Shown here: positions 1-10,445 of the stretch, piece by piece
Layout: each line of letters starts with the position of its first letter
How positions within the stretch are numbered: the first letter of the stretch is position 1
From: Gambelia wislizenii
Lineage: Eukaryota; Chordata; Lepidosauria; Squamata; Crotaphytidae
Direction: 5' to 3'
Length of the DNA: 64,000 nt
Assembly: GCA_030847615.1 (NCBI GenBank)
Contig: JAUMIR010000001.1
Coordinates: 288,698,187-288,762,186, forward strand
Notes under the pieces: generated by a model
Told to the model about the DNA's origin: nothing
What the model saw: only the letters and a program-made list of their open reading frames with translations
Databases searched by the model: none
Made by a program: the position numbers and the translations under genes

Positions 1-1955
1 TCCTCTTTTTTTTTTCTATAATATTATGTTAAATTATAATAGCAACATATTTTTTACCCCTTCCGCTTCTCCATTGTCCTTCCAATATTTCATCATCGGT
101 AACCATTTTTCCATTGATTTCTTTTTAGGTGTGTCCCTTAACCTATTTGTTAAGCTATCCAACTCTATCATATCTATCAATTTACTTAACCAATCTGTTA
201 TCTCTGGAGTATCTGACCTCTTCCATTTTTGTGCGATTAATAATCTAGCCGCCGTTATCATATATAACATCACTTTCCAAAACTGTCTTTCATCTTTTTT
301 CTCTAAAACACTTGTCATATTTAGCAAATATAACTCAGGTCTTAATTCATATTCAATTTGCAGTATCTTCTTCATTAGCTTATGTACTTTCTCCCAAAAT
401 TCTTTAATCAACCTGCATTCCCACCACATATGTATTAGTGTTCCCTTATTTTCTTGGCATTTCCAACAATTACTTATAGTTATTATACCCATTTTATTTA
501 ACCTAACTGGCGTGTAATACCACCTATTTACCATCTTTATGTAATTTTCTTTAAGATTTTGAGCCGCCGTAAAGTTATTTGTCTTGTTTCTTGCATTTTC
601 CCACGCTTCTATTTCCATGTTGTTTCCTATATCTCTGGCCCATTTAACCATATACTCTTTTATGTTCTCTTCTTCTAAATATCTAGTTAATAATAATCGA
701 TACAATTTAGCTATTTTCTTTTGGTGCATACCCCACAATATTTCATCAAGTTCATTTTTACTCTTTTCTATTCCCTCTTTTTTGATATCTTCTTTAAATT
801 TCTCTCTTATTTGATAGTAAGTAAACCAACTACCTTCCCAATTTAACTGTTCTCTGGATTTCAAAACATATTCCTCATTACTATCTCTTATTATTATGTC
901 TTCATATCTCCTACACTGTACCCTATCTTTCCATCTACCAAAAAACGCTTCCTGCGTTGATATCCAACAAGGGATTCCACTGTAAAATTTCGCCTTTATT
1001 TTCTTCCATGTTATTAATAATGCCCTCCGCACATAATGATTATTAAAGTCCTTATTTATTCTATCTTTTCCATACCCAAGATATGCGTGCCACCCGAACC
1101 TGATATTGTGTCCTTCCAAAATCAGCACTTTTTCTTCTTTCAATTTGATCCAGTCCTCCACCCATATTAACACAGCTGCATAATAATATATTTTCAGATC
1201 TGGTAGCTCGCATCCTCCTCTACTTCTAGCATCTGTTAAGTACGCCCATTTAATCCTTGATTTCTTTCCATCCCAAATAAACTTAATTATGTCTTTCCTC
1301 CATTCTTCAAATGGTTTTTCATTTATTATTATCGGGAGATTTTGGAAGAGATAAAGCAGCCTTGGTAATACTATCATTTTACATACTGCTATCTTCCCTA
1401 AGATAGATAGCTTTAAATTCCTCCATTTATCCAAATCTTCTTTTATCTCTTTCCAAACTTTTTTATAATTATTTTCAAATAAATCTGTGTTCCTTTTGGT
1501 TAGCCATAAACCTAGATATCTCACCTTCTTCTCCACTCCACATCCCGCTATTTCTATTAATTCATTTTCTTCCTGTTTCGTCATATTTTTTGTTAACAGC
1601 ACAGATTTATCTTTATTTATTTTGAATCCTGAATGTTTTCCAAATTCTGTTATTGTTTGCATTAATTCTTCCATACACTCCTTCGGCTCTTCCAAAAATA
1701 TCACCATGTCATCTGCGAATGCCCTTAATTTAAATACATGGCCTTTAACTCTCACCCCTGGGATCTTCAAATTTCCTCTTATATTTCTGTTTAAGACTTC
1801 TAAGACTATAATAAATAGGAGTGGTGATAGAGGACACCCTTGTCTGGTGCCCTTTGTCACCTCCATCCTTTCTGTTCTTTCTCCGTTTATTACTATCTGA
1901 GCTTTCTGATTTGTGTATATTTGTTCTATTCTTTTCCTAAAGCTTTCTCCCATCC
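1..1955 (-). mobile_element. L1-clade LINE, 5'-truncated, 3' end with poly(A)
   Basis: On the minus strand this is the 3' two kilobases of an L1-type non-LTR retrotransposon. It contains an open reverse transcriptase to C-terminus reading frame (34-1953), a very short 3' UTR, and an A-rich tail seen as the T-run at 6-15. The body stops abruptly near 1955, in the middle of the reverse transcriptase domain, which fits incomplete reverse transcription. The 3' target duplication would lie outside the window, so I could not confirm the pair. The lack of stop codons over 639 codons suggests a fairly young insertion. Confidence 0.9.
34..1953 (-). CDS. L1 ORF2 fragment: reverse transcriptase palm to C-terminal Cys motif
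   Basis: This 639-residue open frame is the C-terminal half of an L1 ORF2 protein, the endonuclease/reverse transcriptase that copies LINE RNA at a nicked chromosomal target. Visible motifs: the RT block TRQGCPLSPLLF at about residues 36-47, the catalytic FADD box with Asp81-Asp82 (usual YxDD position), GFKINKDKS just after, and an RYLG block. A Cys-rich motif C-x2-C-x8-H-x4-C lies at about residues 496-513, matching the C-terminal knuckle of L1 ORF2. The APE endonuclease and N-terminal RT blocks are missing because the element is 5'-truncated. The Met used as start is only the first in the frame, not a natural initiator. There is no promoter, so it should be inactive as a gene although the frame is unbroken. 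Confidence 0.88.
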   Translation of the reverse strand: MGESFRKRIEQIYTNQKAQIVINGERTERMEVTKGTRQGCPLSPLLFIIVLEVLNRNIRGNLKIPGVRVKGHVFKLRAFADDMVIFLEEPKECMEELMQTITEFGKHSGFKINKDKSVLLTKNMTKQEENELIEIAGCGVEKKVRYLGLWLTKRNTDLFENNYKKVWKEIKEDLDKWRNLKLSILGKIAVCKMIVLPRLLYLFQNLPIIINEKPFEEWRKDIIKFIWDGKKSRIKWAYLTDARSRGGCELPDLKIYYYAAVLIWVEDWIKLKEEKVLILEGHNIRFGWHAYLGYGKDRINKDFNNHYVRRALLITWKKIKAKFYSGIPCWISTQEAFFGRWKDRVQCRRYEDIIIRDSNEEYVLKSREQLNWEGSWFTYYQIREKFKEDIKKEGIEKSKNELDEILWGMHQKKIAKLYRLLLTRYLEEENIKEYMVKWARDIGNNMEIEAWENARNKTNNFTAAQNLKENYIKMVNRWYYTPVRLNKMGIITISNCWKCQENKGTLIHMWWECRLIKEFWEKVHKLMKKILQIEYELRPELYLLNMTSVLEKKDERQFWKVMLYMITAARLLIAQKWKRSDTPEITDWLSKLIDMIELDSLTNRLRDTPKKKSMEKWLPMMKYWKDNGEAEGVKNMLLL

Positions 1956-3738
1956 CCCATCCAATTTCTGGGCCACACTCAATGTAGTATCTGCTACATC
2001 ACAGCTCATATATAAACAGGTTGCCCACACAATGAGAATTAGGCTATGGAGTGTGAGAGTGACTGTAACAGCTCTGCTGTCCATCTCTTTCCACTTGTTG
2101 TAGCACAGATGACTGCAGTGTCTTCCTGGCATTGGTACATATTGGGGTCTTCTGAAGGGACTCAGGGCATGTGGGGCAGATCCAGTCTTGCCCAGCTCAG
2201 AGGCAGACACTGTTCCAGCACCCCCAGTGGTAGGGGGACTACTCTGGGACTCCCACCCAGGTGGATCCTTTCCTGTCACCCTAAAGATTCTGGCAGCAGA
2301 CTGGAGGATCAGGCTTATTGAGCAACAAGTGGGTCGTTTGATGCTTGGATCCTGTCCCATGTGCACACCAACCCTATCTACAGCTGTAACCAACAAAGTT
2401 GTGACCTAGTTGCTCCACTCTATGATATCATGTGTGTTTGGTGTGTTATTTCATGTGGAGCGGAACTTGCCCCTGGACACGCAAGAGGAGATCCTTGAAA
2501 ATTAGGCAGAAGTGCTTCCCATGGGTTGAATCTTCCTGTTCACAGAGGGCAGATCCTGAATCCCAACCAAATCTGTAAGGGACCTCAAAACATGTTGAAG
2601 AGAAACCTGTATTCCTCACTAGTTGCTAGGGGAGAATCAACAATTAATTTGAGCACACTTTCACGAATGCCCTTGCTTTGCTTACTAAAAAGCTTTTATG
2701 TTCCATACCACAATGAAGACTTTAAATAAATCAAATGGGTATTTCCCAGATTATTTCCTCTTTGCTTCAGTTTGTAATATCTTGTCATCATTATCAGAAT
2801 CTCTTGGCTAGCACTGGGTGTTATGTCAATTAGGTACCAAGTGGCTTACCTTGGCTGGTAGTAAAATCAATGTGTTATAGCAGGTTCTCTATATGAAAAT
2901 TTATGCATCTATGAACTTTATGCCAATAATTACTGCATATGTTATATGATTATTTCATAAAATTACATGGCACCATAAAATAACTGCACATGATGTATTT
3001 AATTTTCAACTTATACAGACAAAAAATGGAAGTCGCTACAATAATCATTATTTTCAATTTTATGTAGTTAAGTGGTTTTACAAAAAAAAAAATTACCCTT
3101 CCAAATTACATAGTTATAATGTGTTAATGGTAGCATAACATGTCATTACATTATGCAACATAATTTCAGGGATATTATAGACGGCTAGACTTTAGAAATT
3201 TCTTGTTCTTCTACTTATTAGAAGGCATTCATATTTCAAACCACAGTTTGGTTAATGCACCCATTTAACCTTGATATTTCTACTTACCCCTGTGGATACT
3301 TGCAGAGGTTCATGTCCGAGCCCAGAATCCATTTACTGGAATGCTAACGGAGTCATTAACAGGACTCCATCTCCTTGTCATTTCTTCAATTGATGCATAA
3401 CAGGCCTTCTGTTATCATCTGAGAATTCCATTCCTCTTATTCGAGAAATTAAAAGTCTAGTCCTCATGGTTGTGGAAACAGATTTGGAAACATACTTGCA
3501 CTTGATATAAAATGCTGAGGTATGGGAGGGGGAACATAAATAGAATTGAAATTCACATTTTTAAAAACCCTAAAATAATTTCTCCTAAAGCTAATTCCAG
3601 ATGAAACTTAATATTATGTGGGAAGCTGTCATAGAACAAAATCATATGTTAGTTGCAACCTGGAAAAAGATGCAGTCGCGTGTGATAAGGAGGCTTTGTG
3701 CTCACCAGGTTGGCAACAAAAATTAGAATCAGTCAAAT
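1956..3738. other. No gene recognised; AT-rich single-copy-like DNA
   Basis: Upstream of the L1 truncation the first 450 bases are moderately GC-rich and the rest AT-rich. I see no repeat family, splice-bounded open frame or RNA gene here. Short open frames on both strands have no recognisable motif. Confidence 0.5.
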
Positions 3739-3794
3739 GTTGTTGTTGTTGCTGCTGCTGCTGTTGCTGTTGTTGTTATTATTATTATTATTAT
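3739..3794. repeat. Compound microsatellite (TGY)n/(TAT)n
   Basis: Uninterrupted trinucleotide tract that changes from TGT/TGC units to TAT units. It gives artificial poly-Cys, poly-Leu and poly-Tyr translations. Confidence 0.95.
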
Positions 3795-4189
3795 CTCTAT
3801 ATTATGCATACACACTCATGCACATACATACATACACACATAATATTAAAAGATATATAATACTAGACAGACAGACTGGGACTCAAGGCAGTTTCTACAC
3901 ATTAAAAAGACTACAATTTAAAAACATAGAAAAAACAACAGTAAAACTGAGTTATACTATATACCATATTAAAAACAAATACTCTAAAATATTTTTAAAA
4001 CAATAAGCAATGCAATTTAAAAACAATACAGTTGGCTGTTGAAAGCCTTTAATTTCATTTACATTTATATTCGTAAATCAACTGTGGATGTAAGATGAAT
4101 GATGCTTTTAAAAAGGTAAAGCATTTCTACTGTTGATACAATTAGAGTAGTAATTTTTATCCTTATTAAAAAGTGTTAAAATGTCTAGG

Positions 4190-4195
<6 letters not shown>

Positions 4196-4227
<32 letters not shown>

Positions 4228-4600
4228 TATTGTATTTATACCCCACTCTTCAGCCACAAAGGCTATCAGAGTGGCTTACAAATGGTTAATTTAACAGTTC
4301 CCTGCCCTCAGGCTTACAATCTAAGGACTTTTTCGGATGGAAGAAAAGTAACGCTAGCAGCGTCGCCAGGTTGCGACGCTGCAGCGCAAGAGGGCGTCCG
4401 TTTCGGACGACGCTCCTCCCAGTGGTACTGTTGCAGTACCGCTGGGACATGTGAGCGTGATATTTTTCCTGCCCAGCGTCATATTTTACTCACGATCGCT
4501 GAAAAAGTTCTAAATAAGACATGACACATAAGGAAAAGGGAATGGCAGTGAGAGTAGGGATTAAATCCAGCAGACACTGCTGGTCCTTCGCTCCTTCCAA
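4196..4600 (-). mobile_element. L2/CR1-like LINE 3' tail, split by a hairpin-rich element
   Basis: A (TTA)n tract at about 4193-4227 is followed by a sequence that on the minus strand ends in a short ATA-rich tail after a 'gtaagccactc'-type motif, the usual 3' terminus of L2-like LINEs in squamates. The LINE sequence continues after 4510. Removing 4325-4510 and one TAA copy gives a continuous 'acaatctaaataagac' junction. Confidence 0.65.
4325..4510. mobile_element. Hairpin-rich 3-bp-TSD element (foldback group, copy E)
   Basis: A 186-bp CpG-rich insert with ends GGACTTTTTC and GAAAAAGTTC, flanked by TAA (4322-4324 and 4511-4513). It is not one large palindrome but a chain of small ones: AGCGTCGC/GCGACGCT, GTCCG/CGGAC, and GGTACTG/CAGTACC. 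It shares a 'cggacgacgct' module and a 'catattttactcacg' module with the larger foldbacks at 11242 and 25694. It sits in a LINE tail whose flanks rejoin cleanly. Confidence 0.7.
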
Positions 4601-5060
4601 GGCCAGAGCAGTTGGGATGGAGGGAGGGCCTTTCACCTGCTTCTGGGCCCAGGCCAGATGGAGTTCTGCCTGCCTCTTCTTCTCTCCTTCCAAGGGCAGG
4701 GCATTGGCAGTTGGGATGGAGGGAGGGCCTTTCACCTGCTTCTGGGCCCAGGCTTGATGGAGTTCTGCCTGATTCTTCTTCTCTCCCTCCAAGGGCAGGA
4801 CAGTGGCAGTTGAGATGGAGGGAGGGCCTTTCACCTGCTTCTGGGCCCAGGCCTGATGGAGTTCGACCTGCCTCTTCTTCTTTCCCTCCAAGAGCAGGGC
4901 GGTGGCAGTTGGGCTAAAGGGATAGCCTTTCACCTGCTTCTTGGCCCAGGCCTGATGGATTTCTGCCTGCCTTTTCTTCTCTCCCTCCAAGAGCAGGGTG
5001 GTGGCAGATGGGCTGGAGGGAGCGCCTTACACTTGTTTCTGGGCCCAGGTTTCCTGGGTT
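4600..5060. repeat. 99-bp minisatellite, about five units
   Basis: The landmark 'gatggagggagggcctttca' recurs at 4616, 4715, 4814, about 4913 and about 5012, giving an exact 99-bp period. Because 99 is 33 codons, frames stay open on both strands; for example 4490-4990 (minus) reads as 33-residue repeats containing AWAQKQVKG. It lies next to the LINE tail at 4196-4600 and probably arose within that LINE's untranslated region. I do not call it a gene. Confidence 0.9.
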
Positions 5061-5770
5061 TCCATGGGTTTTCCAGGTTTCCATGAGTTCAGACTGCAGT
5101 GGGCTTCTGGGATCCCTCTGCACACAAAGCTTCAAGTAGCTGACTCCTTCCCCTCTCTTTTCACTACCATCCTCTCCTCTCCTCCCTTTCCTTTCCTTTC
5201 TTTTACCAACCTTAGTGGTGCTAAGCATGCAAGGTCCTGCAGTTTCCCACTGACGCTTACCTTATCTTTTCCAGGCTGGACTGATAACTGTGAGGAGGGC
5301 GCCATGTTGCAGTGGCAGCCGCCCTCACAGTCACCATTGAGGTTGCCTGGGAAGAACTGGGGAACAAGGAGGGGCACAGGCAGTGTTTGGAGCTCAGGAA
5401 GGAGAGGGGGAGGTTTGGAAGCAGTAGCAATGGAGGCAGAAGCAGAGAATGAAACTGTAGGAGAGATCAAGAGCTTCTACCAGACACATGGGGCATTTTC
5501 ACAATCCCAGTCAGGCCAACCACAAAATGCTAAGCCATTAAAAAGAAAGATTTAAGAACTGTTCTGTAACAGTCCACCATCTCCTCTACTAACTGCCTGA
5601 GAATGACAATAACAGACCACAAGGAAAATGAAATACATACGGTAGCTATATGTTGTTTCTGTAAACGAACAAACAATCTGAAGTTGCAAAGGGGCTTGGC
5701 ATACCAGTAAAGCTACCAGCTGCATTTCTATGATGTATTATTTGTTTTTCTTCATATAAACTTAATCTTT
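5060..5770. other. Unassigned; open frame 4998-5555 (+) of unknown meaning
   Basis: A 185-codon plus-strand frame runs from the last minisatellite unit to 5555. Its second half is not low complexity but matches no family I know, and no splice signals or partner exons stand out. A pyrimidine-rich stretch lies around 5150-5205. It could be part of the same LINE. Confidence 0.35.
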
Positions 5771-6010
5771 CTTTGATCTACCCAGTGCCTTAAACTATCT
5801 GGATCCTCCTGCATTTCTAATACACCATACTTCTCTATTTATCCTTCCCTTCCTATTTAGTGTCGTCTGCAAATTTTAATCAGTGTTGAATTAATTTTAT
5901 CCCCAAGGTCAGTAATGAATATGTTGAATAATGCTGATTCTAGTACCAAACCCCAATGACCTCTCTTCTTAGTCTGATGCAGCTATATTCATAATCCCGC
6001 ATTGATTCAT
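5770..6010 (-). mobile_element. Old CR1 fragment (minus)
   Basis: The segment parallels the CR1 reverse transcriptase region at 42060-42200: 'gtgtcgtctgcaaattt' matches 'gtgtcatctgcaaactt', followed by comparable blocks for the stretch before a GTA(C)CAAACCCC/GGACCCAGG region. It is heavily mutated and has no open frame. Confidence 0.6.
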
Positions 6011-6082
6011 AAATATTTGCTAGTAGTTTTCAATTTTATTATTGATTATTATCCAGAAAAATACTTCAGATAGTAGAAAGAT

Positions 6083-6125
6083 TATCCCCACCACCCACCC
6101 ACCCCCACCCCACCCCCCACACACA
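6083..6125. repeat. C/A-rich low-complexity tract
   Basis: A run of CCCACCC and CACA units. Confidence 0.9.
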
Positions 6126-6129
6126 GAGC

Positions 6130-6910
6130 AGAAACAATGCTGACATCCAGATAAACTATAATTTGTCCATCTCATTCTTCTTATTTGGACTGCTTTGACA
6201 TTGCTGACACATTTAAAAGGCTATTTCATTACTACAACAAAGCTGGTAATGTTTTGTAATATTTTGCCTGGTTGGATACCACAGTAGCTCTGGACTCCAT
6301 CCAGTAAAATGGTAGCTCTTTTAAAGTCAGAGTGGCTAGAGGGCATCCTCTCATAGCTGCACAAGCAGACCAGAGCTTAGAGAAGTTGCTTTTTTTTTAA
6401 AACTATAGTTCTCTTAGTGCCCCAACTAACATGGTCATTGGTCATGCTGGTTAGGTATTCTTTGAGTTCTAGTCCAAAAAAGAAACCTTTCCATGCTCTG
6501 ATTCAATGCTACATTTTCTGAATATGCAATCAGTTTGTGCCTGCAGTTGATGCCAAGGCTGGTCCTGCTTTTAGACAAAGGGAGACTGTTACTTCAGGGG
6601 AGATAGGCTAGGGTGTTTGGAAGGCTAGGGGCCTGTTCCACTTGAGCCCCAGCTGTTCATCTATTTGGAGGGCAAAGTTGTGTGTGCCACACAACCTGAT
6701 TGTAAGGTGCAGTGGAAGAGGCTGTACTGTCAATTCAGTTGCCAGTCCAGGTAGCTGCTATTTGTGGGGTGTACGTGTGCGTGTTGTCTTTGTCTTGAGC
6801 CACATCTGTCTGCAGTTCCATGCCCAACATGATATGCATTCTAAGAAGGCTATTAAGGGCACCAATATCCTTAATGGATCACAGAAACATCTTCAAGCAT
6901 GGTTACATAC
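6130..6910. other. Nothing recognised
   Basis: Single-copy-like DNA. I see no repeat family, RNA gene or credible exon. Confidence 0.4.
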
Positions 6911-6913
6911 ATA

Positions 6914-7484
6914 GGAGATATCAGACTGGAATGAAAAAAGTGTTCCTGTCCCACAATCTCCACTCCCGCCCCGTCCCATTCCAGTCCCGCCACAATCATA
7001 CTCCCCACTGCACTTACCTCCTCTCTGGTCAACAGGGCAGCCCAGGAGTGAACAGAGCTTTAATGAAGCTCCATTCACTTCCTGGATCGAAATCCTATGG
7101 ATTCTCGCAAGAATACGCAAATTTAAAAAGTGACAACAAGCACAAAAACAAACTTTAAAATGTTCAAGTAACCTGGGGAGGGTCATAAATGGTGTGTCAC
7201 TTACCTGAATGTCCCAATCTCAACTGGAAGTGTTCTGGCAGGGACCCATTGACGCTGGGATCTCACCAGCGTAACGGGGCACCTTGTCGCACACAGGCAA
7301 ATCCAGAACACAAACAGAACAGGGGATCTATTGATGACTTCTCGCATCAATAAAAAGCAGCGCCGACAGAATGGCAACATAACGGGTGTATAATGAGGTG
7401 GGAACAATGTCATCTGATAAGGGAGCCCTTTTGCGATCTCCTGGCATTGCTGTAATGCCACTTTTGTGAGATCTGATTGTCTCC
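6914..7484 (-). mobile_element. N-type 3-bp-TSD DNA element
   Basis: Ends are GGAGATATCAGAC at the left and the complement of GGAGACAATCAGA at the right. ATA flanks both sides (6911-6913, 7485-7487). It contains the inverted repeat shared by N and P elements at 7330-7351 (ATTGATGACTT...CATCAAT). Internal blocks around 7030-7230 are the reverse complement of blocks at 63240-63460 and 39500-39760. There is no transposase frame, so it is non-autonomous. Confidence 0.72.
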
Positions 7485-7684
7485 ATAGTCTTGTCTGATC
7501 CTTAGAGTGGCCAGCAAGTGCAAAACAATCTGAGCAATGGATAGCCTCAGATTGTTCTCTTCACTCACTTTCACAATTCTTACTTTGGGAAAAGGAGATC
7601 TTTCTGGCAGCAACCAGAAACATACAAATGCTTGTGGAAGTACCACTTGAAATGCATAGATTTATTTAAAACCTCTCTGTATGT

Positions 7685-7815
7685 ATGTGCCTTCAGGTGT
7701 GCTGGCTTATGGTAAGCCAATGAATTTCATGGCATTTCATAGAATTTCATAGCATTCATAGCATCAAAGGCTTAGAGACTTATCACAGGATCTGGTGCCT
7801 TTAGGGTATTTAGGC
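7685..7815 (-). mobile_element. Degenerate 5S-derived SINE fragment
   Basis: Starts with 'atgtgccttcagg', the RTE/BovB-like SINE tail in reverse, and ends with 'ggatctggtgcctttaggg', the segment that normally follows the 5S-derived head. The middle is rearranged, with repeated 'atttcatag' blocks. Confidence 0.55.
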
Positions 7816-8029
7816 CTATTAAAATCTACCCCAACAGTTTTTACTATCAATATTACCAATATTACCATTTCCAGACAACTTGTAGGTGTTGTTATATGCC
7901 TTTAGTCAAGTCCAATTATGGCATCCCTATTCTAGAGTTTTATTGGCAAAATTTATTCCGCTAGCAAGATTTATTCCACAGAGGTTTGCCCTTGCCTTGC
8001 TCTGAGGCTGACAGACTGTCATGCCCTGC

Positions 8030-8650
8030 TTCTAGAACTTGGAAGTGGACTCTGACTCGGAGACTGAAGAAGTGGACATAGCAGGACCTGCTGAACCAGA
8101 GCAGGAGGGTGTTCCAGAGCCGCAGACCTCAGATACAGACAATAGTGCAGGTTTATTAGTTCCAGCTCTGCCAGAGTCTTCCCATTCAGATACAGAGGAC
8201 AACTTACCTGTACCTACCTTCACAGCACACAGACAACAAAAGGAAGGCTTGAGGTGATCTCAGTTTATTATAGGAAGCAGCCATTAGTTAAGCAGCAGCT
8301 GCATTAGCTGCTGAACTATAAATACACAGTACTGCCCTCCAGGGTTGTTGGAGATTATCTGACCTACTTGATTACTCATCCTGTTCCTGATCTCTGTATT
8401 GGACCTGGACTGTGTTTGTTTACTCTGGACTCTGTTTGCCGGACCTGGATTCTGCTGGACTGACTCTGTTTGCTGGACCTGAACCTTGTTTATTGGACTT
8501 TGCTACTGGAACTGTGTTTTTGATAAACACAAAGTAAGTGAGTGACTTCATACTGCTTTGATTCCATTGTCTGGTCATTAATCTGACTGTGCTGTGCCTT
8601 TGCTTATCAGCTTTGTAGTAACAAGCCTTTGGCTGGTTGCCCGGACATTG
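8030..8650 (+). other. Acidic open frame plus TATA-containing segment; possible LTR or LINE relic
   Basis: 8039-8257 encodes a 72-residue acidic peptide (rich in Asp, Glu, Ser, Pro). After it come a TATA-like 'ctataaatac' at about 8317 and a stretch with a degenerate repeat of 'tggacctggactctgtttg' (8400-8510). The layout, a protein tail followed by a promoter-like sequence, resembles the junction of an LTR element, but no LTR pair or polyprotein is seen. No function is assigned. Confidence 0.3.
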
Positions 8651-8784
8651 TTTGGACAGAGACCATGATTTTCCCAAGGACACCTAGTGGGTTTCAAGTG
8701 GGGATTCAAACTCTGGTCTCTTGGTATCCTAGTTCAACACTCAAACCACTGCATGATGCTGGCTCCCTCCAGGCATCTACACAA

Positions 8785-8880
8785 TATTTATTTATTATTA
8801 TTTTTATTATTTTTATTTTATTTTTATTTTATTTTTTATTTATTTGTTTAATTGATTTATTTCCTGCCTTTCTCCCAAAA
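8785..8880 (-). mobile_element. LINE 3'-tail-like sequence in reverse
   Basis: A T/A-rich run followed by 'tttcctgcctttctccc', which resembles the reversed 3' terminus of an L2-type LINE. Confidence 0.4.
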
Positions 8881-8886
8881 TGGGAT

Positions 8887-8937
8887 ATGATGACATCAAC
8901 ACTGAGCCATGGTGGGTCTTAGTGCTGATGTCATCAT
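8887..8937. repeat. Short palindrome with 22-23-base arms
   Basis: The left arm ATGATGACATCAACACTGAG pairs with a right arm ending TGCTGATGTCATCAT, with two mismatches and an 'atggtggg' loop. Each arm carries a TGACATCA motif. It is probably part of an unidentified MITE. Confidence 0.75.
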
Positions 8938-8939
8938 TT

Positions 8940-10320
8940 CACATCTGACTATGGGGATGAGCCAGACACTTATGCGATCCTGCCTGCTCCCCACATAGCA
9001 GGGAGTGGTCATGCAGGACAGCTTCAGGGCCTTTTTAATACTGGTGGGGGCTTTGGGTGTTGTGGAGGGAGGAAGGGAGTATTAACCCTCACAGTGCCTG
9101 AAAAAGGAAATCCACACATGTATGGGGAGCTTATAGATATCCTTAACGGGATGCCGGCCTAATTGTGCTATGCAGACCTGTTGCTGAATAGCAGTGTTGT
9201 TTAACTGAACCAAGACACCAAATATTTAACTGAATGGACAACAAAATGTACTTTCATATACAAGCACAAAGCACGTCTCCATGGGCAATGGCAATGCATG
9301 TACAACTCTGTTTCTGAATTGAATATGGGTATTCTTCATCAAAGAAAAATTATCCATTTCATAGAGGAACTAACATGTCTGTAGGACACCAGCAAGATTC
9401 TGGCCATCGACTCATTTTACAGACACTAATCTGAAGAAGTAAGTTTTTATTTAACATGGTATTTTATTTTTGAAATAAAGTTTTAGAAATTCAGGTAATG
9501 AAAAGCAAAAACACATATAACCATGTAAGAAGTTCACAGAGGCTGCAACTCTGTGACTCACTTACCTGGCAGTAATTTCCATTGACCTCAATAGGTTTTA
9601 ATTCTAAGTGGATGTGCATAAAACTGCGTCGTAATTAACAGGAAAAGGAATTCCACTTATTAGTACTGCACTCATTATCTTATGATGTGATAAATGTAAG
9701 ATATTTGAATAAATCAGATATCTGCATAATAAGCAAACTCGCTTATTATTGAGAGAGTTTGGATGTGTATGTTACATAGCTGACAAAGGTATAGTCAGGA
9801 AAAAAAAAAAACAACCAGATCTATATTTAATTGGAATGTGATCTGAAGCTTAAAGGTCTTCTATACAGGAAAGAAACAGGAACTTATCACCACAGCTAAC
9901 TTGTTTTAAAAATCCCCTCCCCATGCTAAAGTAATTAAAAGTTTCTTTAGAAATTTTCTAATTCACACCAATATTTATTAATAATACATCATGCATCTAA
10001 ATGCTTTACAACTCCCACACTTTTGCTCTCTCTCCTAATTATAAAAGAGTAATAATTATAGTAATTAGTACCTGCATGTCTATATTAGCTCTCATCAGAT
10101 GTCCTCAGTGTCCACACCTTCAATGGTAAATCTTGGGTTTGCTTTTAAAAGGGGGCATATATGCATAAATAAATATATTAACCAAAAAAAAAATCTGTAT
10201 CTAAAATGGTAGACAGTCTCTGGCTGTTGTATGCTGCCCCTCATATCTTACCAAATTAAAGACATTCTGTCATATCAGGATCACCATAAGGAATCTATAG
10301 TGGAGGATGTGGTTAGAAAA
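8940..10320. other. Mostly single-copy AT-rich DNA
   Basis: No gene. Around 9570-9620 a weak copy of the 'caatgggacttac' relic family may be present. The rest shows nothing recognisable. Confidence 0.4.
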
Positions 10321-10324
10321 GCTT

Positions 10325-10445
10325 TAAAAAGTTTTTTTATGGACTATAACTCCCAGAATCCTCCAGCCAGTATGACTAGTGGCCATATTGGCCTGGTGAT
10401 TCTGGAAGGGTTAGTGCCAAAAAATAACTTTCCCCCAAGTTCTGA
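10325..10445. mobile_element. Old palindromic MITE ('actataactcccag' family)
   Basis: 'ggactataactcccagaatc' at the left is matched in reverse by 'gattctggaagggttagtgcc' at the right, with a central 'tggccatattggcc'. This fits a widespread hAT-like palindromic MITE. Target duplications were not resolved. Confidence 0.5.

Noticed and set aside
3618..4006. Frames with poly-Cys, poly-Leu or poly-Tyr
   Set aside because: They are translations of the (TGY)n/(TAT)n microsatellite.
4600..5060. CRISPR-like array
   Set aside because: The repeats are contiguous 99-bp units without spacers, in a vertebrate genome.
4998..5555. 185-codon plus-strand frame as a host gene
   Set aside because: It starts in the minisatellite, matches no family I know, and has no partner exons; kept only as unassigned.
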